Of a stretch of DNA of 32,194 nucleotides, positions 1-7,541 are shown piece after piece. A model generated the notes under the pieces. It made no database searches. It saw only the letters and a program-made list of their open reading frames with translations, and was not told the origin of the DNA. Numbering within the stretch: the first letter of the stretch is position 1; each line of letters begins with the position of its first letter. The position numbers and the translations under genes were made by a program. Source of the DNA: Rhodanobacteraceae bacterium (lineage in GTDB: Bacteria > Pseudomonadota > Gammaproteobacteria > Xanthomonadales > Rhodanobacteraceae); the NCBI GenBank assembly GCA_025928585.1, contig JAICJG010000020.1:1-32194 (forward strand), read 5' to 3'.

Positions 1-634
1 CAAGTCGACGACGCTCGCGGCGATGGTCGACCATGTCAACAAGCACCACTACGGGCATATCCTCTCGATCGAGGACCCGATCGAATTCGTGCACACCGCG
101 CAGAAGTGCGTGATCAACCAGCGCGAGGTGCACCGCGACACCCACGGCTTCAACGAGGCCCTGCGCTCGGCGTTGCGCGAAGACCCGGATTTCATCCTGG
201 TCGGCGAGATGCGCGACATCGAAACGATCCGCCTGGCGCTCACCGCGGCCGAGACCGGACACCTGGTGTTCGCGACCCTGCACACCAATTCGGCGGCCAA
301 GACCATCGACCGCATCATCGATGTGTTCCCGGCGGGCGAGAAGTCGATGGTGCGCTCGATGCTTTCCGAATCCCTGCGCGCGGTCATCACCCAGACGCTC
401 CTGAAGAAGGTCGGCGGCGGACGGGTGCCCGCGTGGGAGATCATGGTCGGCATCCCGGCGATCCGGAACCTGATCCGCGAGGACAAGGTCGCGCAGATGT
501 ATTCGTCGATCCAGACCGGCCAGCAGTTCGGCATGCAGACGATGGACCAGTGCCTGCAGGACCTGGTGCGCCGCGGCCTGGTGACGCGGCAGGATGCGAT
601 GGCGCGCGCCAAGGTGAAGGAGATATTCAAGTGA
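1..634 (+). CDS. pilT: PilT, type IV pilus retraction ATPase (5' end missing)
   Basis: C-terminal part of the hexameric cytoplasmic motor that depolymerises type IV pili during twitching. The first full codon is at base 2 and the visible protein begins inside the Walker A loop (KSTTLAAM), so the N-terminal PAS-like domain lies outside the window. Seen in order: Asp box ILSIEDPIEFVH, Walker B region DPDFILVGEMRD, His box ETGHLVFATLHTNS, and the AIRNLIRE motif that is characteristic of PilT rather than of PilB or PilU. It is followed by a hairpin terminator and then pilU, the usual partner. The frame is intact to the TGA at 632-634. The only truncation is the window edge. Confidence 0.96.
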   Translation, partial: KSTTLAAMVDHVNKHHYGHILSIEDPIEFVHTAQKCVINQREVHRDTHGFNEALRSALREDPDFILVGEMRDIETIRLALTAAETGHLVFATLHTNSAAKTIDRIIDVFPAGEKSMVRSMLSESLRAVITQTLLKKVGGGRVPAWEIMVGIPAIRNLIREDKVAQMYSSIQTGQQFGMQTMDQCLQDLVRRGLVTRQDAMARAKVKEIFK

Positions 635-635
635 C

Positions 636-663
636 GGGACTCGGGATTGGGGACTTGGGACTC
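636..663 (+). repeat. 7-bp tandem repeat (GGGACTC type), four units
   Basis: Four phased heptamers, GGGACTC, GGGATTG, GGGACTT and GGGACTC, begin one base after the pilT stop codon. A diverged inverted set lies at 781-815, just before pilU. The same heptamer class recurs at 28452-28479. A related GGGAGCA class occurs at 5207-5248 and 7550-7570. Confidence 0.85.
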
Positions 664-666
664 GAA

Positions 667-686
667 AAAAGCCGGGACCGGCTTTT
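667..686 (+). terminator. Rho-independent terminator-like hairpin after pilT
   Basis: AAAAGCCGG-GA-CCGGCTTTT forms a perfect 9-bp inverted repeat with an A tract on the left and a T tract on the right, 33 bp after the pilT stop. It is symmetric, so it could act in either direction. It would at least partly uncouple pilT from pilU. Confidence 0.65.
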
Positions 687-693
687 GCGTGGC

Positions 694-716
694 GACACCG
701 CACCAGGTGCGGTGTC
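694..716. repeat. 23-bp perfect palindrome between pilT and pilU
   Basis: GACACCGCACC and GGTGCGGTGTC are exact reverse complements around a single central A. There is no T tract after it. It could be a second hairpin of the pilT terminator region or a protein-binding site; the sequence does not decide. Confidence 0.6.
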
Positions 717-780
717 CCGGTGCATTGACGGGAAAGGGGAGACAGGCGACGGATGCGGCAGGGCGGTGGTTACGCTCTTC

Positions 781-815
781 CGAATCCCGAATCCCGAGCC
801 CCAAGTCCCGGGAGC
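781..815 (-). repeat. 7-bp tandem repeat, inverted set before pilU
   Basis: Five phased heptamers read on the plus strand as CGAATCC, CGAATCC, CGAGCCC, CAAGTCC and CGGGAGC. They are the inverted, diverged counterpart of the set at 636-663. The last unit supplies the GGGAG at 810-814 that serves as the pilU ribosome-binding site. Confidence 0.8.
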
Positions 816-821
816 AGAATC

Positions 822-1970
822 ATGAGCGCAGTCGATTTCAGTTCCTTCCTCAAGTTGATGGTGCACAAGAAGGCCTCGGACCTGTTCATCACGGCCGGAG
901 TCGCGCCTTCGATCAAGGTCAACGGACGCATCGTCCCCATCACCCAGACGCCGCTGACCGCGCAGGATGCGCGCGACATGGTGCTGAACGTGATGAACCC
1001 GCAACAGCGCGAGGAGTTCGAGAAGACCCACGAATGCCAGTTCGCGATCGGCGTCGCCGGCGTGGGTCGGTTCCGCGTTTCCTGCTTCTACCAGCGCAAC
1101 TGCGTCGGCATGGTGTTGCGGCGGATCGAGGGCAAGATCCCGACCGTCGAAGAGCTCAACCTGCTGCCGATCGTGAAGCAGCTGGCGATGACCAAGCGCG
1201 GGATCGTGATCTTCGTCGGCGCGACCGGCGCGGGCAAGTCGACCTCGCTCGCGGCGATGGTGGGCTACCGCAACCAGAACTCGACCGGCCACATCATCAG
1301 CATCGAGGATCCGATCGAATACGTGCACAAGCACGAAGGCTGCATCATCACCCAGCGGGAACTCGGAATCGACACCGACAGCTGGGAAAACGCGCTCAAG
1401 AACACGCTTCGCCAGGCCCCGGACGTGATCATGATCGGCGAAGTGCGCACCCGCGAAACCATGGAGTACGCGATCCACTTCTCCGAAACGGGACACCTGG
1501 TCCTGTGCACCCTGCACGCCAACAACGCCAACCAGGCGCTCGAGCGCATCATCCACTTCTTCCCCGAGGACATACGCGAACAGCTGTACATGGACCTGTC
1601 CCTGAACTTGAAGGGCGTGGTCGCGCAGCAGTTGATCCCGACCCCCGACGGTCGCGGCCGGCGGGTCGCGATGGAGGTGATGCTGGGTACGCCGCTGGTC
1701 CAGGACTACATTCGCAAGGGCGAGATCCACAAGATCAAGGACGTGATGAAGCAGTCCACCAACCTCGGCATGTGCACCTTCGACCAGAACCTGGTCGAGC
1801 TCTACCACGCCGGCCACGTCAGTTACGAGGATGCGCTGCGGCACGCCGATTCGGCCAACGAGGTGCGCCTCGCGATCAAGCTGGCGCAGGGCGGCGACGC
1901 GCATTCGCTGTCACAGGGCCTCGGCGACGTGGAGTTGACCGACACCCTCGAGCGGGGGCACCGGTTGTAA
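822..1970 (+). CDS. pilU: PilU, PilT-dependent retraction ATPase
   Basis: PilT paralogue of the GspE/VirB11 secretion ATPase superfamily that helps PilT retract type IV pili under load. It has 382 residues from the ATG at 822, the same length as P. aeruginosa PilU. That start has GGGAG 7 bp upstream and gives the family N-terminus (MSAVDFSSF); the frame is open to 753, but that stretch encodes heptamer repeat. Seen in order: Walker A GATGAGKST, Asp box IISIEDPIEYVH, Walker B APDVIMIGEVR, and His box ETGHLVLCTLHANN. It sits 187 bp after pilT, separated by a terminator and two repeat arrays, so it may have its own transcription. Confidence 0.96.
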   Translation: MSAVDFSSFLKLMVHKKASDLFITAGVAPSIKVNGRIVPITQTPLTAQDARDMVLNVMNPQQREEFEKTHECQFAIGVAGVGRFRVSCFYQRNCVGMVLRRIEGKIPTVEELNLLPIVKQLAMTKRGIVIFVGATGAGKSTSLAAMVGYRNQNSTGHIISIEDPIEYVHKHEGCIITQRELGIDTDSWENALKNTLRQAPDVIMIGEVRTRETMEYAIHFSETGHLVLCTLHANNANQALERIIHFFPEDIREQLYMDLSLNLKGVVAQQLIPTPDGRGRRVAMEVMLGTPLVQDYIRKGEIHKIKDVMKQSTNLGMCTFDQNLVELYHAGHVSYEDALRHADSANEVRLAIKLAQGGDAHSLSQGLGDVELTDTLERGHRL

Positions 1971-2008
1971 CCGCTGTCGCGCACCCATCGGCGTGCGCGG
2001 GAGGTGGT

Positions 2009-2539
2009 ATGAAAGGATCATTGCGCGTAGCGGTCGGCGCATTCGCGCTTGCCGCCACGTTGTTCGCGCCACGCGCTGGTGCACGCCCTGCAACCGCTGC
2101 CGCTGCGGTTCGCGCGGTGGTGCTGCAGCAGGCCGATGCCTGGAATCGGCACGATGCCACGGCCTATTCGGCGCTGTTCACCCCGGACTGCGATGCGGTG
2201 AATGTCGTCGGCTGGTGGTGGAAAAGCCGTGCCGAGATGCAGGCCAAGCTCACGCGTGCATTCGCGTCGGTATTCCGCGACAGCACGCTGTCCTTCACCG
2301 ACGTCCAGGTGAAGTTTCTTGCACGCCATATCGCGGTTGCGCATGCACGCTGGAGCATGCAAGGCGAGAAGATGCAGCCCGGCATTCCGTCGCCGGATCG
2401 GGGGATCCAGACGCTCTTGTTGGTGCAACGCGGCGGCCGCTGGCAAATCGCCGTTTTCCAGAACACCTTGAGCAAACCCGAACGGCCGTTCCCGGCCGGA
2501 CCACGGGCGGGCGCCGCTGCCGAATCCCGACCGCGGTAG
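2009..2539 (+). CDS. Exported SnoaL-like (SgcJ/EcaC-type) protein
   Basis: 176-residue protein. It has a clear N-terminal signal peptide: MKGSLR, a hydrophobic AFALAATLF core, and likely cleavage after GARA near residue 28. The mature part looks like the SnoaL-like/DUF4440 cone-shaped fold: an N-terminal helix with AWNRHDATAYSALFTPD, then VVGWWWKSRAEM and the closing strand RGGRWQIAVFQNT. Family members are annotated SgcJ/EcaC, often of unknown reaction, so no substrate is assigned. The start is set by GGAGGTGG just upstream of ATG 2009. The residues after about 155 are Pro/Arg/Ala-rich and probably disordered. It lies 38 bp after pilU but has no obvious pilus role. Confidence 0.72.
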   Translation: MKGSLRVAVGAFALAATLFAPRAGARPATAAAAVRAVVLQQADAWNRHDATAYSALFTPDCDAVNVVGWWWKSRAEMQAKLTRAFASVFRDSTLSFTDVQVKFLARHIAVAHARWSMQGEKMQPGIPSPDRGIQTLLLVQRGGRWQIAVFQNTLSKPERPFPAGPRAGAAAESRPR

Positions 2540-2586
2540 TCCGTGCAGGCGCCGGTCCCGTTCGGCCGGCGTCCGCGCTTCCCGCC

Positions 2587-4263
2587 TCAACGGTGCTTGA
2601 CGTCGAGGTCCAGGTGCAGGCCCTTGTCGTCGAGCTTCACGTCCATGTCGCCCGAGGCAACCACCTTGCCCATCTGCTGGAAGAGGGCCGCTTGTTGCTG
2701 GAATTGCGCCTGCGTGGCCGCGGGTGCCAGCGCGGCGAAGCGCCCCATCCAACTCGCGAACACGCCGTACATCTTGCCGTCCATGTGCCCGCGGAACAGC
2801 CGGTCGCCGTTCCCGGCCGGAGCATTCAGGGCCTCGCCGAGCTTCGTTTCCTCGCCGTCGCCGATGCCGATCACCAGCGCCTGGTCGTTGGCCGCGATCC
2901 AGCCCTGGTTGCCGCCGCCCAGCATGGCCTGGAGCTTGGGCGGCAGGTCGAAGGCCACCGGTTTCGCGTCGGTCGACAGCGTCTTCAGGGCGAACTGCGG
3001 CAGGGTTTGCTGGATCCGCTGCGCCAGCGCGCCCGGGTTGGCGCTCGCGACCAGCGCGCGCCCCGCGATCTGCGGACCGGCTTCCCAGCGATCCAGGACC
3101 AACCGGAATCCCAACAGCGACGCGGTTTCGGGCGGCATCTGCACCGGCGGATGGGCCGCCATCCCGGCGAACTTGTTCAGCGACTGCAATGCGGGGCACC
3201 GGTAGGTCTTTTCCGCCGCCGCCCTGGCACGGCCCTGCAGGAACGCTTGCCATTTTTGCAGCGGCAGCGCCAGGACCAGGTCGAACATGGATTCGTCCGA
3301 CGTCGAATCCATGCCGGGTACCGGCTGCTTCAGCGCGGCCAGCGCGCCCAGCAGTGACGGCGCCAACTCGACATCGACGCTGCCGCGGATCTCCTGCGCG
3401 GTGTACGTCCTGAAACCGACGCTCGTGAGTGGCGCCTGCCGGGCCAGCGAGGCGAATTCCCCGGCGCAGGCCGGGTTCGCGATCGAGGGGCCGCCGAGTT
3501 CCTTCGCGAACTCCTGGGTGACCTGATCCTTGCCGTCGAACAGGTTGGCGAACAGCTTCGGCAGGTCGACGTAGCCCGAGCCATAGTCGCCGTAGCCGTG
3601 GTCGTTGTCGATTCGCGCGAGCCGGCCGGAGGCGTCTTGCGCCGGCTTGCTGAGGCCGAGCAACTGTTTCAGCAGCGCCGGAGTTGCCTCGGCAGGCGCG
3701 AACGTGGCGACCAGTTGCCGGTCCTCGATCGCGACGAGGAGGTGCAGCTTCGCGTCGGCTCCGCCGATCACCCAGTACGCCTGGCGGCCAAGCGTTGCGG
3801 TGGGCGCCGTGATGCCGGCGCGCTTCTCCACCCGCGCCCAGAACGCCTTGAAGGCGTCCGGGGAGGCGAGTTCGGTGCGCAGCACCGGCACGTCGCCGAT
3901 GCCGTAGATCGCGAACAGCCGGGATTGCGAAAAACCCACCGTTTGCGCGAGCTCCTTGCCGGAATGCACGTTCGCAAGTTCCGCTTGCATCGCTTCGAGG
4001 ATCTTCGCCGCCGCGGGATTGCTGTCGCCGATCCGCGCGGCGAGGGCGCCGAACTGGCGGGCCTGGATCGCGGGATCATCCGTTTGGCCCCAGGCTCGGG
4101 CGACATCGACTGGTGCGCCCTTGAAATTGGCGAACAGATAGGGAGTGTCGGCGGGCGCGAACGTGATCGGCGCATTCGATGCGACGTGTTTGCCGCAGCC
4201 CGCGAGAACCAGGGCAGCAAGGCAGGCGGTCGCGGAGACCGTCCGGCGCAGGACTGGACGCAT
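2587..4263 (-). CDS. Large lipoprotein of unknown function
   Basis: 558-residue protein with a lipoprotein signal: two to three arginines, a hydrophobic run, and lipobox LVLAGC with the acylated Cys at residue 22. It should therefore be membrane-anchored in the periplasm. The rest is soluble and Ala/Leu-rich, with no motif that I can assign to an enzyme. A conserved-looking phrase near the mature N-terminus (FAPADTPYLFANFKG) recalls xanthomonad proteins labelled only hypothetical. The start codon at 4261-4263 has a strong GGGGGAG ribosome-binding site. The gene begins 30 bp after the pyrB stop on the same strand, so it may be the last gene of the ruvX-pyrB transcript. Confidence 0.75.
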   Translation of the reverse strand: MRPVLRRTVSATACLAALVLAGCGKHVASNAPITFAPADTPYLFANFKGAPVDVARAWGQTDDPAIQARQFGALAARIGDSNPAAAKILEAMQAELANVHSGKELAQTVGFSQSRLFAIYGIGDVPVLRTELASPDAFKAFWARVEKRAGITAPTATLGRQAYWVIGGADAKLHLLVAIEDRQLVATFAPAEATPALLKQLLGLSKPAQDASGRLARIDNDHGYGDYGSGYVDLPKLFANLFDGKDQVTQEFAKELGGPSIANPACAGEFASLARQAPLTSVGFRTYTAQEIRGSVDVELAPSLLGALAALKQPVPGMDSTSDESMFDLVLALPLQKWQAFLQGRARAAAEKTYRCPALQSLNKFAGMAAHPPVQMPPETASLLGFRLVLDRWEAGPQIAGRALVASANPGALAQRIQQTLPQFALKTLSTDAKPVAFDLPPKLQAMLGGGNQGWIAANDQALVIGIGDGEETKLGEALNAPAGNGDRLFRGHMDGKMYGVFASWMGRFAALAPAATQAQFQQQAALFQQMGKVVASGDMDVKLDDKGLHLDLDVKHR

Positions 4264-4293
4264 GGGTATTCTCCCCCCTGGATGGTGCGCCGA

Positions 4294-5205
4294 TTATGCC
4301 GGCTTCGCGAGCAGTTCCGCCAGCACCGCCATGCGCACCACGACGCCGTTGGCCACCTGATCCAGGATCCGCGATTGCGGGCCGTCGGCGACCTCGGCGG
4401 CGATCTCGATGCCGCGGTTGATCGGGCCCGGATGCAGCACCTGGCAATCGCCCGCGGCGAGCGCGAGGCGGCCTGCGGTGAGCCCGTAATGTGCGTGGTA
4501 ATCGGCGGGGTCCGGGAACTGCGCGTCCAGCATGCGTTCCTTCTGGATGCGCAGCATGATCACGACGTCGGCGCCGGCGAGCGCAGCATCGAAATCCTCG
4601 GTGCGCTCGCAACCGGGGAAATCCGCGAGCGATTCCGGCAGCATCGCGCGCGGGGCGCACAACCGGAGGTCGCGCACGCCGAGTGTCGCCAGTGCGCGGA
4701 CGTCCGACCGCGCCACCCGCGAATGGCGGATGTCGCCGCAGATCACCACCCGCAGGTTCGCGAAATCCGGACGCCGCTGGCGGATCGTCAGCGCGTCCAG
4801 CAGGCCCTGGGTGGGGTGCGCGTGGGTGCCGTCGCCCGCATTGATCACCGCGACGCCGGTGTTGGCGTGTTCGGCCAGGTACGCGGGCATGCCGTTCTCG
4901 TTGTGGCGCACCACCAGCGCATCGAGGTGCATCGCCTCCAGCGTGTGCAGGGTGTCGAGCAGGCTTTCGCCCTTGCTGGCAGACGACCGCGACAGGTCGA
5001 AGTTGACGTTGTCCGCCCCCAGCCGCTTGGCCGCCAGCACGAACGAGGTGCGGGTGCGCGTGGAAGGCTCGAAGAACAACGTGAGGACCGTGCGTCCGGC
5101 CAGCAGGTGGCGCGGTGCGCCTTCGCTGCGGAACCGCTCCGCGCGGTCGAGCAGCCGGTTGATCGCAGCGCGGTCGAGGTTTTCGAGGGTCAGGAGATGG
5201 CGCAT
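4294..5205 (-). CDS. pyrB: PyrB, aspartate carbamoyltransferase catalytic subunit
   Basis: Joins carbamoyl phosphate to aspartate, the first committed step of pyrimidine synthesis. 303 residues. The carbamoyl-phosphate loop PSTRTRTSF is at residues 47-55; later come HPTQGLLDALTI and PGPINRGIEI. The start is ATG 5203-5205, giving MRHLLTLENL as in the family. The frame stays open 22 codons further upstream, but those codons encode only a 7-bp repeat. No purine-rich ribosome-binding site precedes this ATG; the leader is a TGCTCCC repeat. Pseudomonas pyrB is longer at the N-terminus and is followed by an inactive pyrC-like partner gene. Here no pyrC or pyrI follows; the next gene is the lipoprotein. 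Confidence 0.95.
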   Translation of the reverse strand: MRHLLTLENLDRAAINRLLDRAERFRSEGAPRHLLAGRTVLTLFFEPSTRTRTSFVLAAKRLGADNVNFDLSRSSASKGESLLDTLHTLEAMHLDALVVRHNENGMPAYLAEHANTGVAVINAGDGTHAHPTQGLLDALTIRQRRPDFANLRVVICGDIRHSRVARSDVRALATLGVRDLRLCAPRAMLPESLADFPGCERTEDFDAALAGADVVIMLRIQKERMLDAQFPDPADYHAHYGLTAGRLALAAGDCQVLHPGPINRGIEIAAEVADGPQSRILDQVANGVVVRMAVLAELLAKPA

Positions 5206-5206
5206 G

Positions 5207-5248
5207 GGGAGCAGGGAGCAGGGAGCAGGGAGCAGGGAGCAGGGAGCG
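5207..5248 (-). repeat. 7-bp tandem repeat (GGGAGCA), six units, in the pyrB leader
   Basis: Five identical GGGAGCA units and one GGGAGCG run directly up to the pyrB start codon, between ruvX and pyrB. Transcribed in the pyrB direction, the leader reads as repeated UGCUCCC. It therefore occupies the place of the ribosome-binding site. Confidence 0.95.
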
Positions 5249-5255
5249 AGCTGCG

Positions 5256-5675
5256 CTACGCCTGCAGCCAACTCTCAAGGATAACGGCGGCGGCGAGCGA
5301 ATCGACGTGTTCTGCGTCGCGTCGGCGCGACGCCCCGGCTGCACGCTGCGAAGCGAACCGGCGCGCGGCTTCCTGCGAGGTATGGCGCTCGTCGACCAGA
5401 TGCACCGGCAGGCCGCTGCGTTGGCGAAGTGCGTTTGCGAACCCGCGTGCCGCCCGCGTGATCGTTTGCTCGCCGCCGTCCAGCGTCAGCGGCAGGCCCA
5501 CGACCAGGGCCTCGGGTTTCCATTCCGCGAGCAGCGCATCGATGCGTGGCCAGTCCGGCTCGCCCTTGTGCGAAAGGAGCGTCGGGAGCGGCCGCGCGGA
5601 TTGGCTGATGCGGTTGCCGCTCGCCACCCCGATTCGACGGGCGCCGTAATCAAACCCCAGCACGCATCCGCTCAT
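5256..5675 (-). CDS. ruvX: RuvX/YqgF, RNase H-fold nuclease (pre-16S rRNA 5'-end processing)
   Basis: 139 residues, the normal family length. It begins with the RNase H-fold strand LGFDYGARRIGVA, whose Asp is the first catalytic acid. The middle motif LVVGLPLTLDG and the VDERHTSQEA and DAEHVDSLAAAVIL stretches hold the remaining conserved acids. In E. coli YqgF matures the 5' end of 16S rRNA; it was earlier proposed to be a Holliday-junction resolvase. It follows yqgE, as in many gammaproteobacteria, but here the two genes are separated by copy A of the dispersed two-hairpin element. Confidence 0.95.
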   Translation of the reverse strand: MSGCVLGFDYGARRIGVASGNRISQSARPLPTLLSHKGEPDWPRIDALLAEWKPEALVVGLPLTLDGGEQTITRAARGFANALRQRSGLPVHLVDERHTSQEAARRFASQRAAGASRRRDAEHVDSLAAAVILESWLQA

Positions 5676-5690
5676 GATCTGGATAGTCTC

Positions 5691-5806
5691 CGATCGGAGC
5701 GGCTGTTGTGGAAAGTCAGGCCATGGAAGGCCGTTCTGGTGTTCAAGATCCGAGAATGCTCCCGGAGATCGAGCGGATCGGTGATGCAGCGATCAGGGAC
5801 GATCGC
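5691..5806 (-). repeat. Dispersed two-hairpin element, copy A (3' of yqgE)
   Basis: On the minus strand it starts 5 nt after the yqgE stop. Hairpin 1 is GCGATC-GTCCCT-GATCGC (5789-5806). After about 55 variable bases comes ACACCAGAACGGCC. Hairpin 2 is GGCC-TTCCAT-GGCC (5719-5732). It ends with CTGACTTTC and ACAACAGCCGCTCC. Copies B (10284-10396) and C (21241-21354) share the same order and orientation relative to the gene before them. Confidence 0.8.
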
Positions 5807-5811
5807 ACAAA

Positions 5812-6459
5812 TCACGCACGGCCGGAGTAGGAAGTCAGGTTCGCCGGGTTGACGCCGACCAGCGCCACGGCGGCGCCCCAGCGTTCATCGAGGGCGGTGT
5901 CGAACAGGATGTGGTCGTCGGCCTGGACGGTCAGCCAGGCGTTTTCGCGCAATTCCTGCTCGAGCTGGCCCGCGCCCCAGCCGGCATAACCCAGCGCCAC
6001 CAGCGCACGCGGCGGACCGTCGCCGTCGGCCATCGCGGCGAGGATGTCGCGCGACGTTGTCACCGTCAGCGAGTCGTTGACGTGGTAGCTGGACTCCCAT
6101 TCGCGCCGGCTGCCCGCGTGCAGGACGAAGCCACGTTCCGGCTGCACCGGTCCCCCGGCGAGCACCGGCGCCGCGGCAACCCTCCGGCGGTCGCACGGCA
6201 TGCGCATCTGCTTCAGGACATCGCCGAGGCGGTAATCGGACAGGCGATTGACGACGAGCCCCATCGCACCGTCCTGGCTGTGCTGGCAGATGAAGGTGAT
6301 GCCGCGCGCGAAGTTGGGGTCGCCGAGGCCCGGCATGGCAATCAGGAAGTGGCCGGTCAGCGACGCTGCCGCGCCGGCCTGCAGATCCGGTATGTCCGCG
6401 GCCTTGCTGCCCGAACGGCCGTTCCGCGATCGGCTGCTGCGTGATGAATTGGAAGCCAT
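5812..6459 (-). CDS. yqgE: YqgE/AlgH family protein (DUF179)
   Basis: 215 residues. The family core begins near residue 34 with LTGHFLIAMPGLGDPNFARGI, followed by GAMGLVVNRL, GGPVQPERGFVLH and GYAGWGAGQLEQEL. The molecular role is unsettled; the P. aeruginosa homologue algH affects alginate and other regulation. The first 25 residues, Ser/Arg-rich, exceed the usual length of about 185-190. No other ATG lies between them and the core, and a promoter -10 hexamer close to ATG 6457-6459 supports this start with a leaderless mRNA. It lies between a TonB-family gene and ruvX, as in Pseudomonas. Confidence 0.92.
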   Translation of the reverse strand: MASNSSRSSRSRNGRSGSKAADIPDLQAGAAASLTGHFLIAMPGLGDPNFARGITFICQHSQDGAMGLVVNRLSDYRLGDVLKQMRMPCDRRRVAAAPVLAGGPVQPERGFVLHAGSRREWESSYHVNDSLTVTTSRDILAAMADGDGPPRALVALGYAGWGAGQLEQELRENAWLTVQADDHILFDTALDERWGAAVALVGVNPANLTSYSGRA

Positions 6460-6465
6460 GATGCA

Positions 6466-6493
6466 ATTGTACCGCGCGTACCGGTGGCGTCAG
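6466..6493 (-). promoter_or_regulatory. Possible promoter for a leaderless yqgE mRNA
   Basis: On the minus strand, CTGACG (6488-6493, four of six matches to TTGACA) is followed by a 16-bp spacer and TACAAT (6466-6471, five of six to TATAAT). The -10 hexamer ends 6 nt before the yqgE ATG, which would place the transcription start on or next to the A of ATG. No Shine-Dalgarno sequence fits in the gap. It overlaps the end of the TonB gene. Confidence 0.4.
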
Positions 6494-7398
6494 CGGGTTT
6501 CGACGCCGCGTGTTTCGAGATGATTACCAGGAAGGAATTGCCATGTGCGCGTGATCACAAGTTCGTTGTAGCGGTTGCCGTTGGCGTCGCGCCCCTGCGG
6601 GATCCTCGGGAACGGCGCCGCGAGATGCACGATCCGGATGGCGGCTTCGTCGAGCACCCGATAGCCCGAGCTGCGGTTGACCGTGACGTCCTGCACGTGG
6701 CCGTCCTTCCCGAGCACCACCGTCAGCATCACGTCCCCGTGGAGGTGGCGCCTGCGTGCGGCGTCCGGGTAGTTCAGGTTGCCGATCCGTTCGATCCTGT
6801 GTACCCACGCCACCTGGTAGGCGGCAAACGCCGTGTCGCGGGTATTGGCCGAGATGTATTTCCGGCGCGGGCGGCGTGCGTAACTCTCCTGTTCGCGCTT
6901 GACTTCCTGCGCAAGCCTGGCCATTGCGAGGCGTTGCGGAATCGGGATGGCCGCGCGTCGCTGTTCAGTCTGCGGCTGGTCGTGGGTGTCGCGCGCGCTG
7001 GGTGCGCGACGATCCGTCCTGCCGGTGGTCGTCAGCACATGGGGTCCGCTGGCATTCTGGCGCGCGGGCGCGCCCGGCAGCACCTCGGCTGGCGCGATGC
7101 CGGCGTTGGCGACGGGCAGCGGTCCCGAGAACCGCGCACCCGGGCGGCGCGCCTTGTCGCTGGTGCCGCCACCGGCGTTGTTGGCCTGGGCCAGGAAGTC
7201 GGCTTTTTTCGGCGCCTCGGCGTTCGAGGTATTGATGAGGGTGACGTCGAGCGTCGGCAGGCTTGGCGCGGGCTTGGCGAAGTGGAAGCCGAGCGCGAGG
7301 ACCAGGACCGCGTGCAGCGCCAGCGAAACCAGCAGGGCCACACCCATGCGGTCATGACTCGGTGATCCCTGCGGCATGGGTGTCGCGATTGCATTCAT
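6490..7398 (-). CDS. tonB: TonB-family energy transducer (TonB3-like, pilus locus)
   Basis: 302 residues. One N-terminal membrane anchor at about residues 18-40 (GVALLVSLALHAVLVLALGF) is followed by a Pro/Ala-rich periplasmic linker. The C-terminal TonB domain includes LNYPDAARRRHLHGDVMLTVVLG and SSGYRVLDEAAIRIVHLAAPFP. TonB proteins pass inner-membrane proton-motive energy from ExbB/ExbD to outer-membrane receptors; no exbBD genes are in the window. The position between gshB and yqgE, next to pilG, is the same as P. aeruginosa tonB3, whose loss impairs twitching and pilus assembly. A pilus-related role is therefore inferred from synteny. No clear ribosome-binding site precedes ATG 7396-7398, and downstream Met codons are possible. 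Confidence 0.9.
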   Translation of the reverse strand: MNAIATPMPQGSPSHDRMGVALLVSLALHAVLVLALGFHFAKPAPSLPTLDVTLINTSNAEAPKKADFLAQANNAGGGTSDKARRPGARFSGPLPVANAGIAPAEVLPGAPARQNASGPHVLTTTGRTDRRAPSARDTHDQPQTEQRRAAIPIPQRLAMARLAQEVKREQESYARRPRRKYISANTRDTAFAAYQVAWVHRIERIGNLNYPDAARRRHLHGDVMLTVVLGKDGHVQDVTVNRSSGYRVLDEAAIRIVHLAAPFPRIPQGRDANGNRYNELVITRTWQFLPGNHLETRGVETR

Positions 7399-7541
7399 GA
7401 CCAGGGGAAGCGGGGTGCAGGGAGCGAGCAGGGTCGCGGGGTGGGTATTCGCCGCGGGCGCGCAGACGACCCGGAATGTCTGCCGGGGATGTGAGCGAAA
7501 TTCGGCATTTCAGGTAACACCCGGCGGGGCGGTGTCGGGCT

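Noticed and set aside
5207-5248. CRISPR-like array.
   Set aside because: It has a 7-bp period with no spacers and no cas genes. It is a simple tandem repeat.
5206-5271. Upstream extension of pyrB by 22 codons.
   Set aside because: The extra residues come entirely from the GGGAGCA repeat and the ruvX end, and the family N-terminus begins at the ATG at 5203-5205.
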